Positions 37,529 through 45,435 of a stretch of DNA of 64,000 nucleotides are shown here, in pieces. Made by a program: the position numbers and the translations under genes. This DNA is from Gammaproteobacteria bacterium (GTDB taxonomy: Bacteria > Pseudomonadota > Gammaproteobacteria > Steroidobacterales > Steroidobacteraceae). The notes under the pieces are model-generated. The model was given only the letters and a program-made list of their open reading frames with translations, was not told the DNA's origin and did not search any database. The DNA is taken from NCBI GenBank assembly GCA_028293745.1, contig JAQGOF010000127.1:1-64000 (forward strand), given 5' to 3'. Numbering within the stretch: position 1 is the first letter of the stretch; each line of letters opens with the position of its first letter.

Positions 37529-38965
37529 ATGAGCGAACCGGCGTTGTGGGCGATCGTCGTGTTGGCGGCGTTGCTGACGGGGTCCCTGCTGGGATTCCTG
37601 GTAGCGCAGGTTCGTGCCGGCCAGCGGATTGGGCAGCTCAGGGTGGATCTCGAGGCGACCCGCGTGCGGCTCGAGAGCGAGACACGGCTGGAGGCGGAGC
37701 GCGTTGCGCTGCTGGAAGACTCCGAGGATCGGCTGCGTTCGGCGTTTGACTCACTTGCCGGACAAACGCTCCGCGACAACAGTGAGATGTTCCTGCGCAT
37801 GGCCCGGGAGGCTCTCGGGCGCGATCAGGTAGTCGCCCAGGCTTCGTTGAAGGAGCGCGAAACAGCTATCGCACAGCTGGTTGAGCCGTTGCGCGCGGCG
37901 CTCGAGAAAACAGAAGCGCAAGTGCAGGCGTTGGAGCACGAACGTCGCGACGCGTTTGCCAGCCTGCGCACTCAGATCGAGATGCTCACCACCGGCCAAT
38001 CTTTATTACAGCGCGAGACGCGCAACCTGGTGACAGCTCTGCGCCGTCCGGAGGTACGCGGTCGGTGGGGTGAGCTGACCTTGCGTCGAATCGTCGAACT
38101 CGCCGGGATGTCCGCGCATTGCGATTTCACCGAACAGTTACACGTCGTTGGTGACGAGGGTGCATTGCGGCCCGATTTGGTTGTGCACATGCCCGACGCT
38201 CGCGACTTGGTCGTGGATGTGAAAACTCCACTGGATGCCTTCCTCGAGGCCCTCGAGGCCACAACCGAGGAAGGACGCCTGTTCCAACTCAAGCGCCACG
38301 CGCAACACGTCGAAACCCGGGTGCGTCAACTGGCCTCGAAAAACTACTGGGCGCAATTCGAGCGCAGCCCTGAGTTCGCGATCCTCTTTCTACCGGGCGA
38401 CCAGTTCCTGGCTGCGGCGCTGGCAGAAAGAACCGACCTCCTCGAGACTGCTCTCAAGCAGAACGTGATCATCGCAACGCCATCAACATTGATTGCGTTG
38501 CTGAAGACGGTTGCGTACGGGTGGCGCCAATCGGCGGTGGCGCACAATACCGCCATCATTCGCGAGCTTGGTCAGGAGCTGTATCGGAGACTGGGGAATT
38601 TCACGAGCCATCTCGGCCGCGCCGGGGCCCGGTTGGGCGCCGCCGTGGAGGCGTATAACGCCGCGGTGGGGTCGCTGGAGCGGCAGGTGTTACCCCAGGC
38701 GCGACGGTTCACTGAGCTTGGAGTTACGGCGGACTCGCCGATAGCGGCTTTGGACTCGGTTGATGCGCTAGCGCGGGTGCCCCTGACAACTCCCACTCCA
38801 AGCGATGTGGCCGTGTCTGAGACCGACGTTGAGGCGCCGGCTACGCGCAGCATGAATGGCGCCTCGAACGCGGCTGCCGCGAGCGACCCAAACGCACCGG
38901 CGCACGCCAAGACATCTGGCAGTGACTCTACAGCCTCAGGCCAGAGTGATGCCTGTAACACCTGA
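37529..38965 (+). CDS. rmuC: DNA recombination protein RmuC homologue
   Basis: Protein of 478 residues. An N-terminal membrane helix (7-27, WAIVVLAALLTGSLLGFLVA) is followed by a long coiled coil (about 35-160) and the RmuC nuclease-like domain: GRWGELTLRRIVELAGM, then DLVVDVKTPLDAFLEAL and the YWAQFERSPEFAILFLPGD region. RmuC limits inversions at short repeats. The last 75 residues are Ser/Thr/Ala-rich and probably disordered. It starts 19 bases after ubiG and overlaps the next gene by 17 bases. Confidence 0.9.
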   Translation: MSEPALWAIVVLAALLTGSLLGFLVAQVRAGQRIGQLRVDLEATRVRLESETRLEAERVALLEDSEDRLRSAFDSLAGQTLRDNSEMFLRMAREALGRDQVVAQASLKERETAIAQLVEPLRAALEKTEAQVQALEHERRDAFASLRTQIEMLTTGQSLLQRETRNLVTALRRPEVRGRWGELTLRRIVELAGMSAHCDFTEQLHVVGDEGALRPDLVVHMPDARDLVVDVKTPLDAFLEALEATTEEGRLFQLKRHAQHVETRVRQLASKNYWAQFERSPEFAILFLPGDQFLAAALAERTDLLETALKQNVIIATPSTLIALLKTVAYGWRQSAVAHNTAIIRELGQELYRRLGNFTSHLGRAGARLGAAVEAYNAAVGSLERQVLPQARRFTELGVTADSPIAALDSVDALARVPLTTPTPSDVAVSETDVEAPATRSMNGASNAAAASDPNAPAHAKTSGSDSTASGQSDACNT

Positions 38966-39845
38966 GTCGCATTCGGCCCGATATTTCGCGCTGCTCTACT
39001 CGCCCGTACCCCAACGACTCGCACTCGATGCCCTGTTCGGTATCGAACGCGAAATCTCTGAGAGCCTGCGCCCTGGGCTCGACCATCACGTAGCGCATTC
39101 ACGCCTGCAGTGGTGGCGCGAGGAGTGCGAACGCGCGGCTGTCGGGCGTCCCGTGCATCCGCTGACGCGCGCGTTGGCAGATGCGGTGACCGCGGTATCA
39201 TCGTCCACCTCAGCCTCGAGATCGCCCGCGCGCGCCCGTGCAGATCCCCTCTCACAGCTCGGGGGTCTGTGCGGCCTCGTTGATGTCGCAGTGTGGGATC
39301 TCGCGGGCGCGACGTTTGAAACCCGTCGCGAACTGACCGCCTACTGCGAACGATGGTCTGCGGCGATGATTGAGCCGTTTGCCCCAAGGAACGCTCCGGA
39401 TACCGCAGCGACGCCAGACACGCGAATCGGGAACTGGAGTACCCTGGGTGCTGCAATGCGCGAGATCGAAATGCTCTCCCATTTGGCGCGCGAGGCACAT
39501 TACGGCAGGCTGCGCGTCCCCTTAGACGAACTCGAAAGCGCCAAAGCGGACCCCGGCGTGCTTGCGAAGCCACCGTGGCCTGCTGCGGTCGTAGAACTAC
39601 TTCGTGCCCGACACGAGTCACTCCGCGATGAGATCACGCGCGCCCTCAGCGACGTGGATGGCGCGCAACAACCGGGGCTGCGTGGTCTTCTCGTATGGGC
39701 TGGACTGGTTCGGCGATCATCGCAGCGCACCGAAGACGCTTTGCCAGACCGTTTACGTCTCGGACGATTCGACGCAGTCGCCGACGCCTGGCTCGCATGG
39801 CGTGTTGCGCGACGAGCAACAATTGGTCGATTCAGGTTGAATTGA
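38949..39845 (+). CDS. squalene/phytoene synthase-family protein (NDUFAF6-like)
   Basis: Protein of 298 residues. The N-terminus (SPVPQRLALDALFGIEREI, then SRLQWWREECERAAVGRPVH) fits the all-alpha terpene synthase family in its NDUFAF6-like branch. True synthases carry two Asp-rich motifs, the second normally like LTNILRDVGEDA ahead of GRLYLPLDEL. Here the stretch is MREIEMLSHLAREAHYGRLR, followed by VPLDEL, so the aspartates are absent and prenyl condensation is unlikely. I chose ATG 38949; longer frames run into rmuC. A role as an assembly or membrane factor, as for mitochondrial NDUFAF6, is only an analogy. Confidence 0.7.
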   Translation: MPVTPESHSARYFALLYSPVPQRLALDALFGIEREISESLRPGLDHHVAHSRLQWWREECERAAVGRPVHPLTRALADAVTAVSSSTSASRSPARARADPLSQLGGLCGLVDVAVWDLAGATFETRRELTAYCERWSAAMIEPFAPRNAPDTAATPDTRIGNWSTLGAAMREIEMLSHLAREAHYGRLRVPLDELESAKADPGVLAKPPWPAAVVELLRARHESLRDEITRALSDVDGAQQPGLRGLLVWAGLVRRSSQRTEDALPDRLRLGRFDAVADAWLAWRVARRATIGRFRLN

Positions 39846-39887
39846 CCCGACTATGGCCAAAGTGGAGTTAACTAGGGTGGAGTCAAG

Positions 39888-40649
39888 ATGAGCGATTCGT
39901 TCGATCCGCGTACTCATAACGCCCGCCCGGATGAACTTGCGGGACGTGTGATTGCAGTTACCGGTGCCAGCAGCGGAATTGGACGTGCGGTTGCTCTCGC
40001 CTGCGCACGTTTCGGCGCAACGGTAATCCTGGTCGGACGAAATGCGCGCAAGCTGGAAGCCGTGCACACCGAAATCGAAACCGCGGGCGGCCCCGAGCCG
40101 ACAATCGCTGTGTTGGATCTAGAGAAGGCAATAGCGTCCGATTATGACCAGCTCGCGGCTGCAGTGTTGGAACGCTTTGGCCGGCTCGACGGCCTTCTGC
40201 ATAACGCAGGTATCCTCGGAACCCTGTCACCCATCGAGCACTACGACGTACCCACATGGTGCCGGGTGATGCACGTCAACGTCACGGCAGCATTTGCGCT
40301 TACGCAGGTATTGCTGCCAGCACTTAAGAGATCACCAGACGCATCGGTTCTCTTTACTTCAAGCTCCGTTGGCCGACGGGGCCGTGCCTACTGGGGCGCG
40401 TACGCCGTTTCCAAGTTCGCAACCGAGGGCTTCATGCAGGTATTCGCGGCTGAATTGGAAAACATCACGTCCATCCGTGTGAACTCGCTGAATCCGGGGC
40501 GAGCGCGGACCATGATGCGACGGCAGGCCTATCCCGCCGAAGACCTCAACTCGCTGCCAATGCCCGAGACTTTGACGGGTCCCTACATCGCGTTACTCGG
40601 CCCCGCGAGTCGCGACGTCACGGGCAGAACATTCGACGCCCAGTCGTGA
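39888..40649 (+). CDS. yciK: YciK-type short-chain dehydrogenase
   Basis: Protein of 253 residues of the SDR fold. Cofactor motif TGASSGIGRAVA, HNAG in place of the usual NNAG, catalytic Ser in FTSSSVGRRGRAYWGAY and the Tyr-x3-Lys pair in YAVSKFATEGF. The H-N-A-G and RGRAYWGAYA segments are those of YciK, a conserved gammaproteobacterial protein near the ubiG/gyrA region whose substrate is not established. It lies alone after the synthase-like gene, with a 42-base gap. Confidence 0.9.
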   Translation: MSDSFDPRTHNARPDELAGRVIAVTGASSGIGRAVALACARFGATVILVGRNARKLEAVHTEIETAGGPEPTIAVLDLEKAIASDYDQLAAAVLERFGRLDGLLHNAGILGTLSPIEHYDVPTWCRVMHVNVTAAFALTQVLLPALKRSPDASVLFTSSSVGRRGRAYWGAYAVSKFATEGFMQVFAAELENITSIRVNSLNPGRARTMMRRQAYPAEDLNSLPMPETLTGPYIALLGPASRDVTGRTFDAQS

Positions 40650-40738
40650 ACGCATTCTGCGTTCAGTCAGAGCGCTGACCAAACAAAGGAGCCTTTGCGG
40701 CATATTGTCCGTCCAACTTGGTTTCCCAGGAAACTAAA

Positions 40739-41419
40739 ATGGCGCAAGACATATGTGTTGGAGGTTGCATGGAACGCAGATCTACCCATTTCCGCGGGCG
40801 CGGACTCGTGAGAACGACCTGGCAACCAATCACCCAGGCCCAGTGGCTCTGTAGCTACTGGTTGAAGCGCGCCGACAGGCGTATTTCGACGAGTTTCGCC
40901 GTGGACCTGAAGGCGTGGGGCATCATTGCTTCCGAGTGGGCAGCACTGCGTGAAATGTACAGGCCAGGTCGAAATTCGTCTCTCGGGCTCGCGACGGCAA
41001 TCGGGATGACCAAAGGAGGCGCGTCAAAGCTGGTTGACCGCCTGGTGAGGAAAGGTTTGGCAAGAAGGACGGTTGGAGAACTGGATCGGCGCTGTCGCCC
41101 AGTGGGACTCACCAGGCGCGGCAAGAATTTCGTATGGCATTTGGCGATGCGCGAGGAAGACATTGACCATGAGTTTTTCGGCAAGGACATCCGGCGCCGG
41201 GGCATGATGCGCGCACTGAAGCGCCTCGTTCATGCGTGGCGGGACAAGCGTGTGTACGTGTGGGACGTACCGGCATGGAAAGCGCCATCGGGCGAAGGCC
41301 TTCGTTATTATTCTGCTGCGGCTCGCCCACCCTCCGCCGCTCCCCCACCCTCTGCAGTCGCCAGCAATGCTTCCAACTCCTCGGACGATAGCTCGCGAAA
41401 TCTGCCGCGCGACAAATGA
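40739..41419 (+). CDS. MarR-family winged-helix regulator
   Basis: Protein of 226 residues. The core (about 65-150) shows LATAIGMTKGGASKLVDRLVRKGLARR, the MarR DNA-recognition helix, and ELDRRCRPVGLTRRGKNF as the wing. The N-terminus is basic. The last 35 residues are Ala/Pro/Ser-rich and overlap the end of the convergent rluB-like gene by 112 bases, so either tail could be non-native. ATG 40739 has AGGAAA eight bases upstream; a TTG 21 bases earlier is possible. No ligand or target can be read; it is transcribed alone. Confidence 0.78.
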   Translation: MAQDICVGGCMERRSTHFRGRGLVRTTWQPITQAQWLCSYWLKRADRRISTSFAVDLKAWGIIASEWAALREMYRPGRNSSLGLATAIGMTKGGASKLVDRLVRKGLARRTVGELDRRCRPVGLTRRGKNFVWHLAMREEDIDHEFFGKDIRRRGMMRALKRLVHAWRDKRVYVWDVPAWKAPSGEGLRYYSAAARPPSAAPPPSAVASNASNSSDDSSRNLPRDK

Positions 41420-43023
41420 CGATCCAACGCAAGGGATCCCATCTGGGTGCGCAGCACCCGGCTGACGAGCGCGCCCTGCCGCTCGAATAACTGCCGTACG
41501 TCCTTCCCACTCGCACCGCGCGCGACCAGCGAATACCAGCGATTCGAACCTTCACCACCGGCGGCATCACAGCGCTCGATCTGAAGCTTCTCGCCGTTGT
41601 CCAACGCGCCCTCAGCAATTGTCTCGAGACCTTTCGGACTCAACTCACCGTGTATTCGCACGCTGAACTCAGTCGTCAGTCCGCGCATCGAGCGCTGCAG
41701 TTTCGCCGCCAGATCACCGTCGGAGGTCACCAATTCCAGCCCGCCATCAACACGTGGCATGGGGCTTACGGGAATAAACCGGCGTCCGGCGCGACGCGGG
41801 ATGCGGTCGAGTATGGGAGTGCCGGGAGACGGGACTGTAGTCGCGCGAGTCCCTGACGACGCCTCGGTCCCTTCAGAAAACTCCGACGCCTCAATAGACG
41901 CCGATTGCTCGCCCGTCTCAACCGGCTGTTGCAAATTTTCACCGGGCGAGCGATGGATCAGAAACACCCGCGCAGCTCCGCCAACCTGGCGTTGGCGAAT
42001 CAGGCGGCCGTCGAGTCGCACATGGTCAGACGGTCCCACTCGAATGCCAAGTACGGCGGGCTCGCCATTAACGGTAATTCGTCCTGCGCGAATCCACTCC
42101 TCGACCTCGCGGCGCGATGCCAAACCGGCTCGTGAAAGCACCTTCTGGAGGCGCTCCCCTTCCTCGCCACGCTCGCGGCGTCCGCGAACATCGCCTGGCG
42201 CAAAATCGGAAACGCCACTTGCTGCAACACCGGATTCATCACGCGCTACATCGTTGCGCGTATGAGCAGGCGACTCTCCACTACGACCTCCACGGATCGT
42301 GTTTCGCCGCCCAGATTGTCCAACTCGGCGCCCCGTCGGCTCGCTCCGCCCAACATAACCGCCCGTTCGACCGCGAGAGCCAGGCCCCTGGGTCTCACGA
42401 TCGCCGCCGTACACTCCGCGATTACTGCCGCGGACTTCGTGACCACCGTGGCGAACTCCTCGCTCGCCCACGCGGCCAGCGCCACCGCCGGTGCGAATCC
42501 CACGCTCGCCTCCGCGCCCAGCGCCACCACCGGTGCGAATCCCGCGCTCGCCTCCGCCACCGGCACCGCCACCAGTGCGAATCCCACGCTCGCCTCCGCG
42601 CCCAGCGCCAGCGCCAGTGCGAATCCCGCGCTCGCCTCCGGCACCAGCGCCAGCACCGGTGCGCATTCCGCGCTCGCCTCCGCGCCCAGCGCCAGCACCA
42701 GCACCAGTACGCATCCCGCGCTCGCCTCCGCGCCCAGCGCCAGCACCAGTGCGAATCCCGCGCTCGCCTCCGCGCCCAGGGCCACCACCGGTGCGCATCC
42801 CGCGCCCGCCTCCGGCACCAGCGCCAGCACCAGTGCGCATCCCGCGCTCGCCAACACGGGCGCCACGCTCGCCGCCCCGGGCATTGCCGCCACCGGTGCG
42901 GGTCCCGTGCCCGCCGCCATGCGCAGCGCGGCTGCCGCTGCGGCTCGCGGAACTGCCCGCACTGCCGCGCCTCCGCCCTCCGCTGAAGGGCGAGTTGGAA
43001 TCGTCGCTGGATTTACGGCGCAT
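41308..43023 (-). CDS. RluB-type pseudouridine synthase homologue with repeat-rich N-terminus and altered active site
   Basis: Protein of 571 residues. Residues 1 to about 290 are Gly/Arg-rich with a 14-residue repeat close to GERGIRTGAGAGRG. An S4 RNA-binding domain follows (ERLQKVLSRAGLASRREVEE), then a pseudouridine-synthase fold. It lies directly after scpB, the usual place of rluB, whose product modifies 23S rRNA position 2605. The catalytic motif of RluB, G-R-L-D, aligns with S-P-M-P (about residues 420-423) in PVSPMPRVDGGLELVTSDG, so the nucleophilic Asp is Pro. The segment before it has an insert of about 35 residues. Activity is therefore doubtful; RNA binding may remain. ATG 43023 has AAGGG upstream. 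Confidence 0.8.
   Translation of the reverse strand: MRRKSSDDSNSPFSGGRRRGSAGSSASRSGSRAAHGGGHGTRTGGGNARGGERGARVGERGMRTGAGAGAGGGRGMRTGGGPGRGGERGIRTGAGAGRGGERGMRTGAGAGAGRGGERGMRTGAGAGAGGERGIRTGAGAGRGGERGIRTGGGAGGGGERGIRTGGGAGRGGERGIRTGGGAGRVGERGVRHGGHEVRGSNRGVYGGDRETQGPGSRGRTGGYVGRSEPTGRRVGQSGRRNTIRGGRSGESPAHTRNDVARDESGVAASGVSDFAPGDVRGRRERGEEGERLQKVLSRAGLASRREVEEWIRAGRITVNGEPAVLGIRVGPSDHVRLDGRLIRQRQVGGAARVFLIHRSPGENLQQPVETGEQSASIEASEFSEGTEASSGTRATTVPSPGTPILDRIPRRAGRRFIPVSPMPRVDGGLELVTSDGDLAAKLQRSMRGLTTEFSVRIHGELSPKGLETIAEGALDNGEKLQIERCDAAGGEGSNRWYSLVARGASGKDVRQLFERQGALVSRVLRTQMGSLALDRHLSRGRFRELSSEELEALLATAEGGGAAEGGRAAAE
42491..42832. repeat. 42-bp tandem repeat within the rluB-like gene
   Basis: Eight adjacent copies of a 42-bp unit beginning (plus strand) GTGCGAATCCCGCGCTCGCC, one of them 48 bp, at 42491, 42533, 42575, 42617, 42659, 42707, 42749 and 42791, with degenerate copies on both sides. 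On the coding (minus) strand each encodes 14 residues near GERGIRTGAGAGAG. All unit lengths are multiples of three, so the frame is kept. Confidence 0.9.
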
Positions 43024-43048
43024 GTAGCCCTTGAATGAGTCCGCGCAG

Positions 43049-44389
43049 CTAGTCGTCTATGTCGCGGGGTCCCGCGACGAGTTCGCTTGAGCCCGGCCCT
43101 GCAGCTGATAACTCGTCCTCGTCCGAACCGTCGTCATCGCCGGCTGCGAGATCAGCATCGATGCTCGCAGCAAACTCCTCTGCTTCATGAAGAGCGCTGT
43201 CGGGAGCTCCTCGCCGAGTAGGGGTAGGCTTCTTGTGATCGCCAGCTGATTGGCGTTCAGCCTTGGGGGTCGGGCGCTCATCGGCATTTCCGGTCGCAAC
43301 CGCTCCGGCCGGCGCACGTTCAGCACCGGGGCCATTGCCGCCCTCGCTGGCAACCGCTTGTCCATTAGCGCGATTACCAACAGAGCCCTCTGCCATTCGA
43401 TCTGCAGTGGCGTTGGTGCCCGTCACTCTATCCGCGCTGCCGGCGACAGGACCCTCGGCGCCTTCGCCGTCAGCCGCACCCGCGACATCCGGTGCAACAG
43501 CAGCCTGAGCCGCCGCCTCTGCGACCTCCGCCGCAACTGTGACCTCAGCCGCAGTGTCCGCGGCCTCCGCCGCAACAGCCTCAGCCGCTGCGTCCGCAAC
43601 CTCCGCCCCAACAGTGACCTCAGCCGCCGGGTGCGCGACATCCGCCGCAACAGCGACCCCAACCGCAGTGTCCGCGGCCTCCGCCGCAACAGCCTCAGCG
43701 TCCGCAACATCCGCCCCAACAGCGGCCTCAGCCGCCGCGTTCGCGACTTCCACTCCTGCACCTTCGACGCGACCGGCATCCGCTGCACCATCGGCACCGC
43801 TATCATCAGTTGCCAACGCAACCGGCCCAGGATCCGGCAAGTCAAACTGTACTTTAATGTCGCCGATGACTTTGAGCTCGGCGAGTGGTGGCAGTTCGTC
43901 CAGATTCTTCATGCCAAAGTAGTCCAGGAAGTCTCGAGTGGTGCCGAGGAGCTCGGGCCGTCCCGGAACGTCTCGGTGACCAACCACGCGAACCCAGTTG
44001 CGCTCGATCACCGTTTTCAGGATGTTGGGATTGACGGCTACTCCGCGCACCGCTTCGATCTCAGCGCGTGTTATCGGTTGTCGATAGGCGATCAGCGCAA
44101 GTGTCTCGAGTAGTGCACGGGAATACCGTGCGGGGCGCTCGGGCCACAAACGCGAGATCTCATTCGCCATCTCTCGCCGCACCTGGATGCGGAACCCCGC
44201 CGCGGTCTCTTTGATCTCGATACCGCGATTCGAATACTCAGCCATCAGGGCCGTAAGGGCGGCATGGATTTCCTGCAGCTCAGGCCGCGCGCCCTCATCG
44301 AACAGCTCGACGAGCTCCGCAAGGTGCAATGGCTTGCCGGCCGCCAGCAAGGCGGCTTCGATCACATTCCTGATGTGCGATTCATTCAT
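43049..44389 (-). CDS. scpB: segregation and condensation protein B with long Ala-rich tail
   Basis: Protein of 446 residues. The first 180 form the ScpB double winged helix: ESHIRNVIEAALLAAGKPL, SRALLETLALIAYRQPITRAE and the GRPELLGTTRDFLDYFGM ending. ScpB helps Smc and ScpA compact DNA. Family members are usually 190-250 residues; here about 240 extra residues follow, alternating Ala/Val/Glu with repeated AAEAADTA and EVTVAAEV-type segments and then an acidic end. ATG 44389 overlaps the scpA stop by 8 bases. The tail looks disordered or loosely helical. Confidence 0.9.
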   Translation of the reverse strand: MNESHIRNVIEAALLAAGKPLHLAELVELFDEGARPELQEIHAALTALMAEYSNRGIEIKETAAGFRIQVRREMANEISRLWPERPARYSRALLETLALIAYRQPITRAEIEAVRGVAVNPNILKTVIERNWVRVVGHRDVPGRPELLGTTRDFLDYFGMKNLDELPPLAELKVIGDIKVQFDLPDPGPVALATDDSGADGAADAGRVEGAGVEVANAAAEAAVGADVADAEAVAAEAADTAVGVAVAADVAHPAAEVTVGAEVADAAAEAVAAEAADTAAEVTVAAEVAEAAAQAAVAPDVAGAADGEGAEGPVAGSADRVTGTNATADRMAEGSVGNRANGQAVASEGGNGPGAERAPAGAVATGNADERPTPKAERQSAGDHKKPTPTRRGAPDSALHEAEEFAASIDADLAAGDDDGSDEDELSAAGPGSSELVAGPRDIDD

Positions 44390-45428
44390 CAGTTTCCTCA
44401 CCGGGCGCAGGCGGTTCGTCCGTGCCCGCAAACTCATCAACGTCCAATACTGGTGCTACTACTGTGGGTCCTTCTACTGCGGGACTTTCTGCAGCGAACA
44501 CCTGCTCATCAGCCGGGCCGGGAGCATCGTTGTCGGAAACAACGCGCAGCGTCCGGTTGGAGCTGGCAGCCCGTACATGCAGCGGTGCGAAAGGCTCGGC
44601 CTGCACAATATCGATCAACCCCTCGCGCACCAGCTCGAGGATGGCGACGAAAGTCACCGTTATGCCCATCCGTCCCTCCTCGGGCCGGAACAGGCGGATG
44701 AATTCTACGAAACTCGAGTGCTCCAGTGTGGAAAGGATGTCACCCATTCGCGCACGGACGGAGAGGCGTTCCCGCTGGATATGGTGATGCGCGAACATCT
44801 CCGAGCGCACCACGACTTCCTTGAATGCGATCAGCATTTCCTGCAGCGTGATCTGCGGCAGAAGGCGCACAACGTTGCGGTCCTTCAGCTCCGCGGACGT
44901 TGCCCAAACGTCGCGCTCGAGTCGGGGCAGCGCATCAATGCTTTCAGCAGCGCGCTTGAACCGCTCATATTCCTGCAGCCGGCGCACCAGCTCTGCTCGC
45001 GGGTCTTCTTCGTTGCCGTCCTCGTCAACCTTGGGCCGAGGCAGCAACATCCGCGATTTGATCTCGGCCAAGGTCGCGGCCATGACCATGTACTCGCCGG
45101 CCAGCTCGAGCTGCAACTCCGTCATCAGCTCGATGTACTTCATGTACTGGCGCGTGATCTCGGCCAGCGGGATGTCGAGGATGTTGAGGTTCTGACGGCG
45201 GATCAGGTACAGGAGCAGGTCGAGCGGTCCCTCGAAAGCCTCGAGAAACACTTCCATCGCCTGCGGCGGAATGTAGAGATCCCGCGGCATCTGCGTGATT
45301 GGCTCGCCGTTCACGATCGCGAAGGGCATCTCCACCTGCTCGGGTGGCGGCTCGGCAGCCGGCGCTTCCGCGGGAATGTTGGATACCACTATCTTCAGAT
45401 CAGGTTTGCTTTTCAGGGGCTTACTCAC
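44382..45428 (-). CDS. scpA: segregation and condensation protein A (kleisin)
   Basis: Protein of 348 residues. The kleisin N-terminal domain starts near FEGPLDLLLYLIRRQNLNILDIPLAEITRQY, and the C-terminal winged helix shows VTFVAILELVREGLIDIVQ. It bridges the Smc heads and binds ScpB; smc itself is at 53.6 kb. The start is GTG 45428 (MSKPLKSKPDL), just after the trpS stop; longer frames reach into trpS. N- and C-terminal extensions of about 60 and 45 residues are Pro/Glu/Ala-rich. Confidence 0.92.
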   Translation of the reverse strand: MSKPLKSKPDLKIVVSNIPAEAPAAEPPPEQVEMPFAIVNGEPITQMPRDLYIPPQAMEVFLEAFEGPLDLLLYLIRRQNLNILDIPLAEITRQYMKYIELMTELQLELAGEYMVMAATLAEIKSRMLLPRPKVDEDGNEEDPRAELVRRLQEYERFKRAAESIDALPRLERDVWATSAELKDRNVVRLLPQITLQEMLIAFKEVVVRSEMFAHHHIQRERLSVRARMGDILSTLEHSSFVEFIRLFRPEEGRMGITVTFVAILELVREGLIDIVQAEPFAPLHVRAASSNRTLRVVSDNDAPGPADEQVFAAESPAVEGPTVVAPVLDVDEFAGTDEPPAPGEETDE

Positions 45429-45435
45429 CTTCGGC

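Noticed and set aside
42491-42832. Possible CRISPR array
   Set aside because: The units are directly adjacent without unique spacers, lie inside a coding frame, and no cas gene is present.
42262-43038. Ala/Ser/Thr- and Pro/Arg-rich repeat proteins on the plus strand across the 42-bp repeats
   Set aside because: They are other readings of the repeat; the minus frame continues into a recognisable S4 domain and has a ribosome site.
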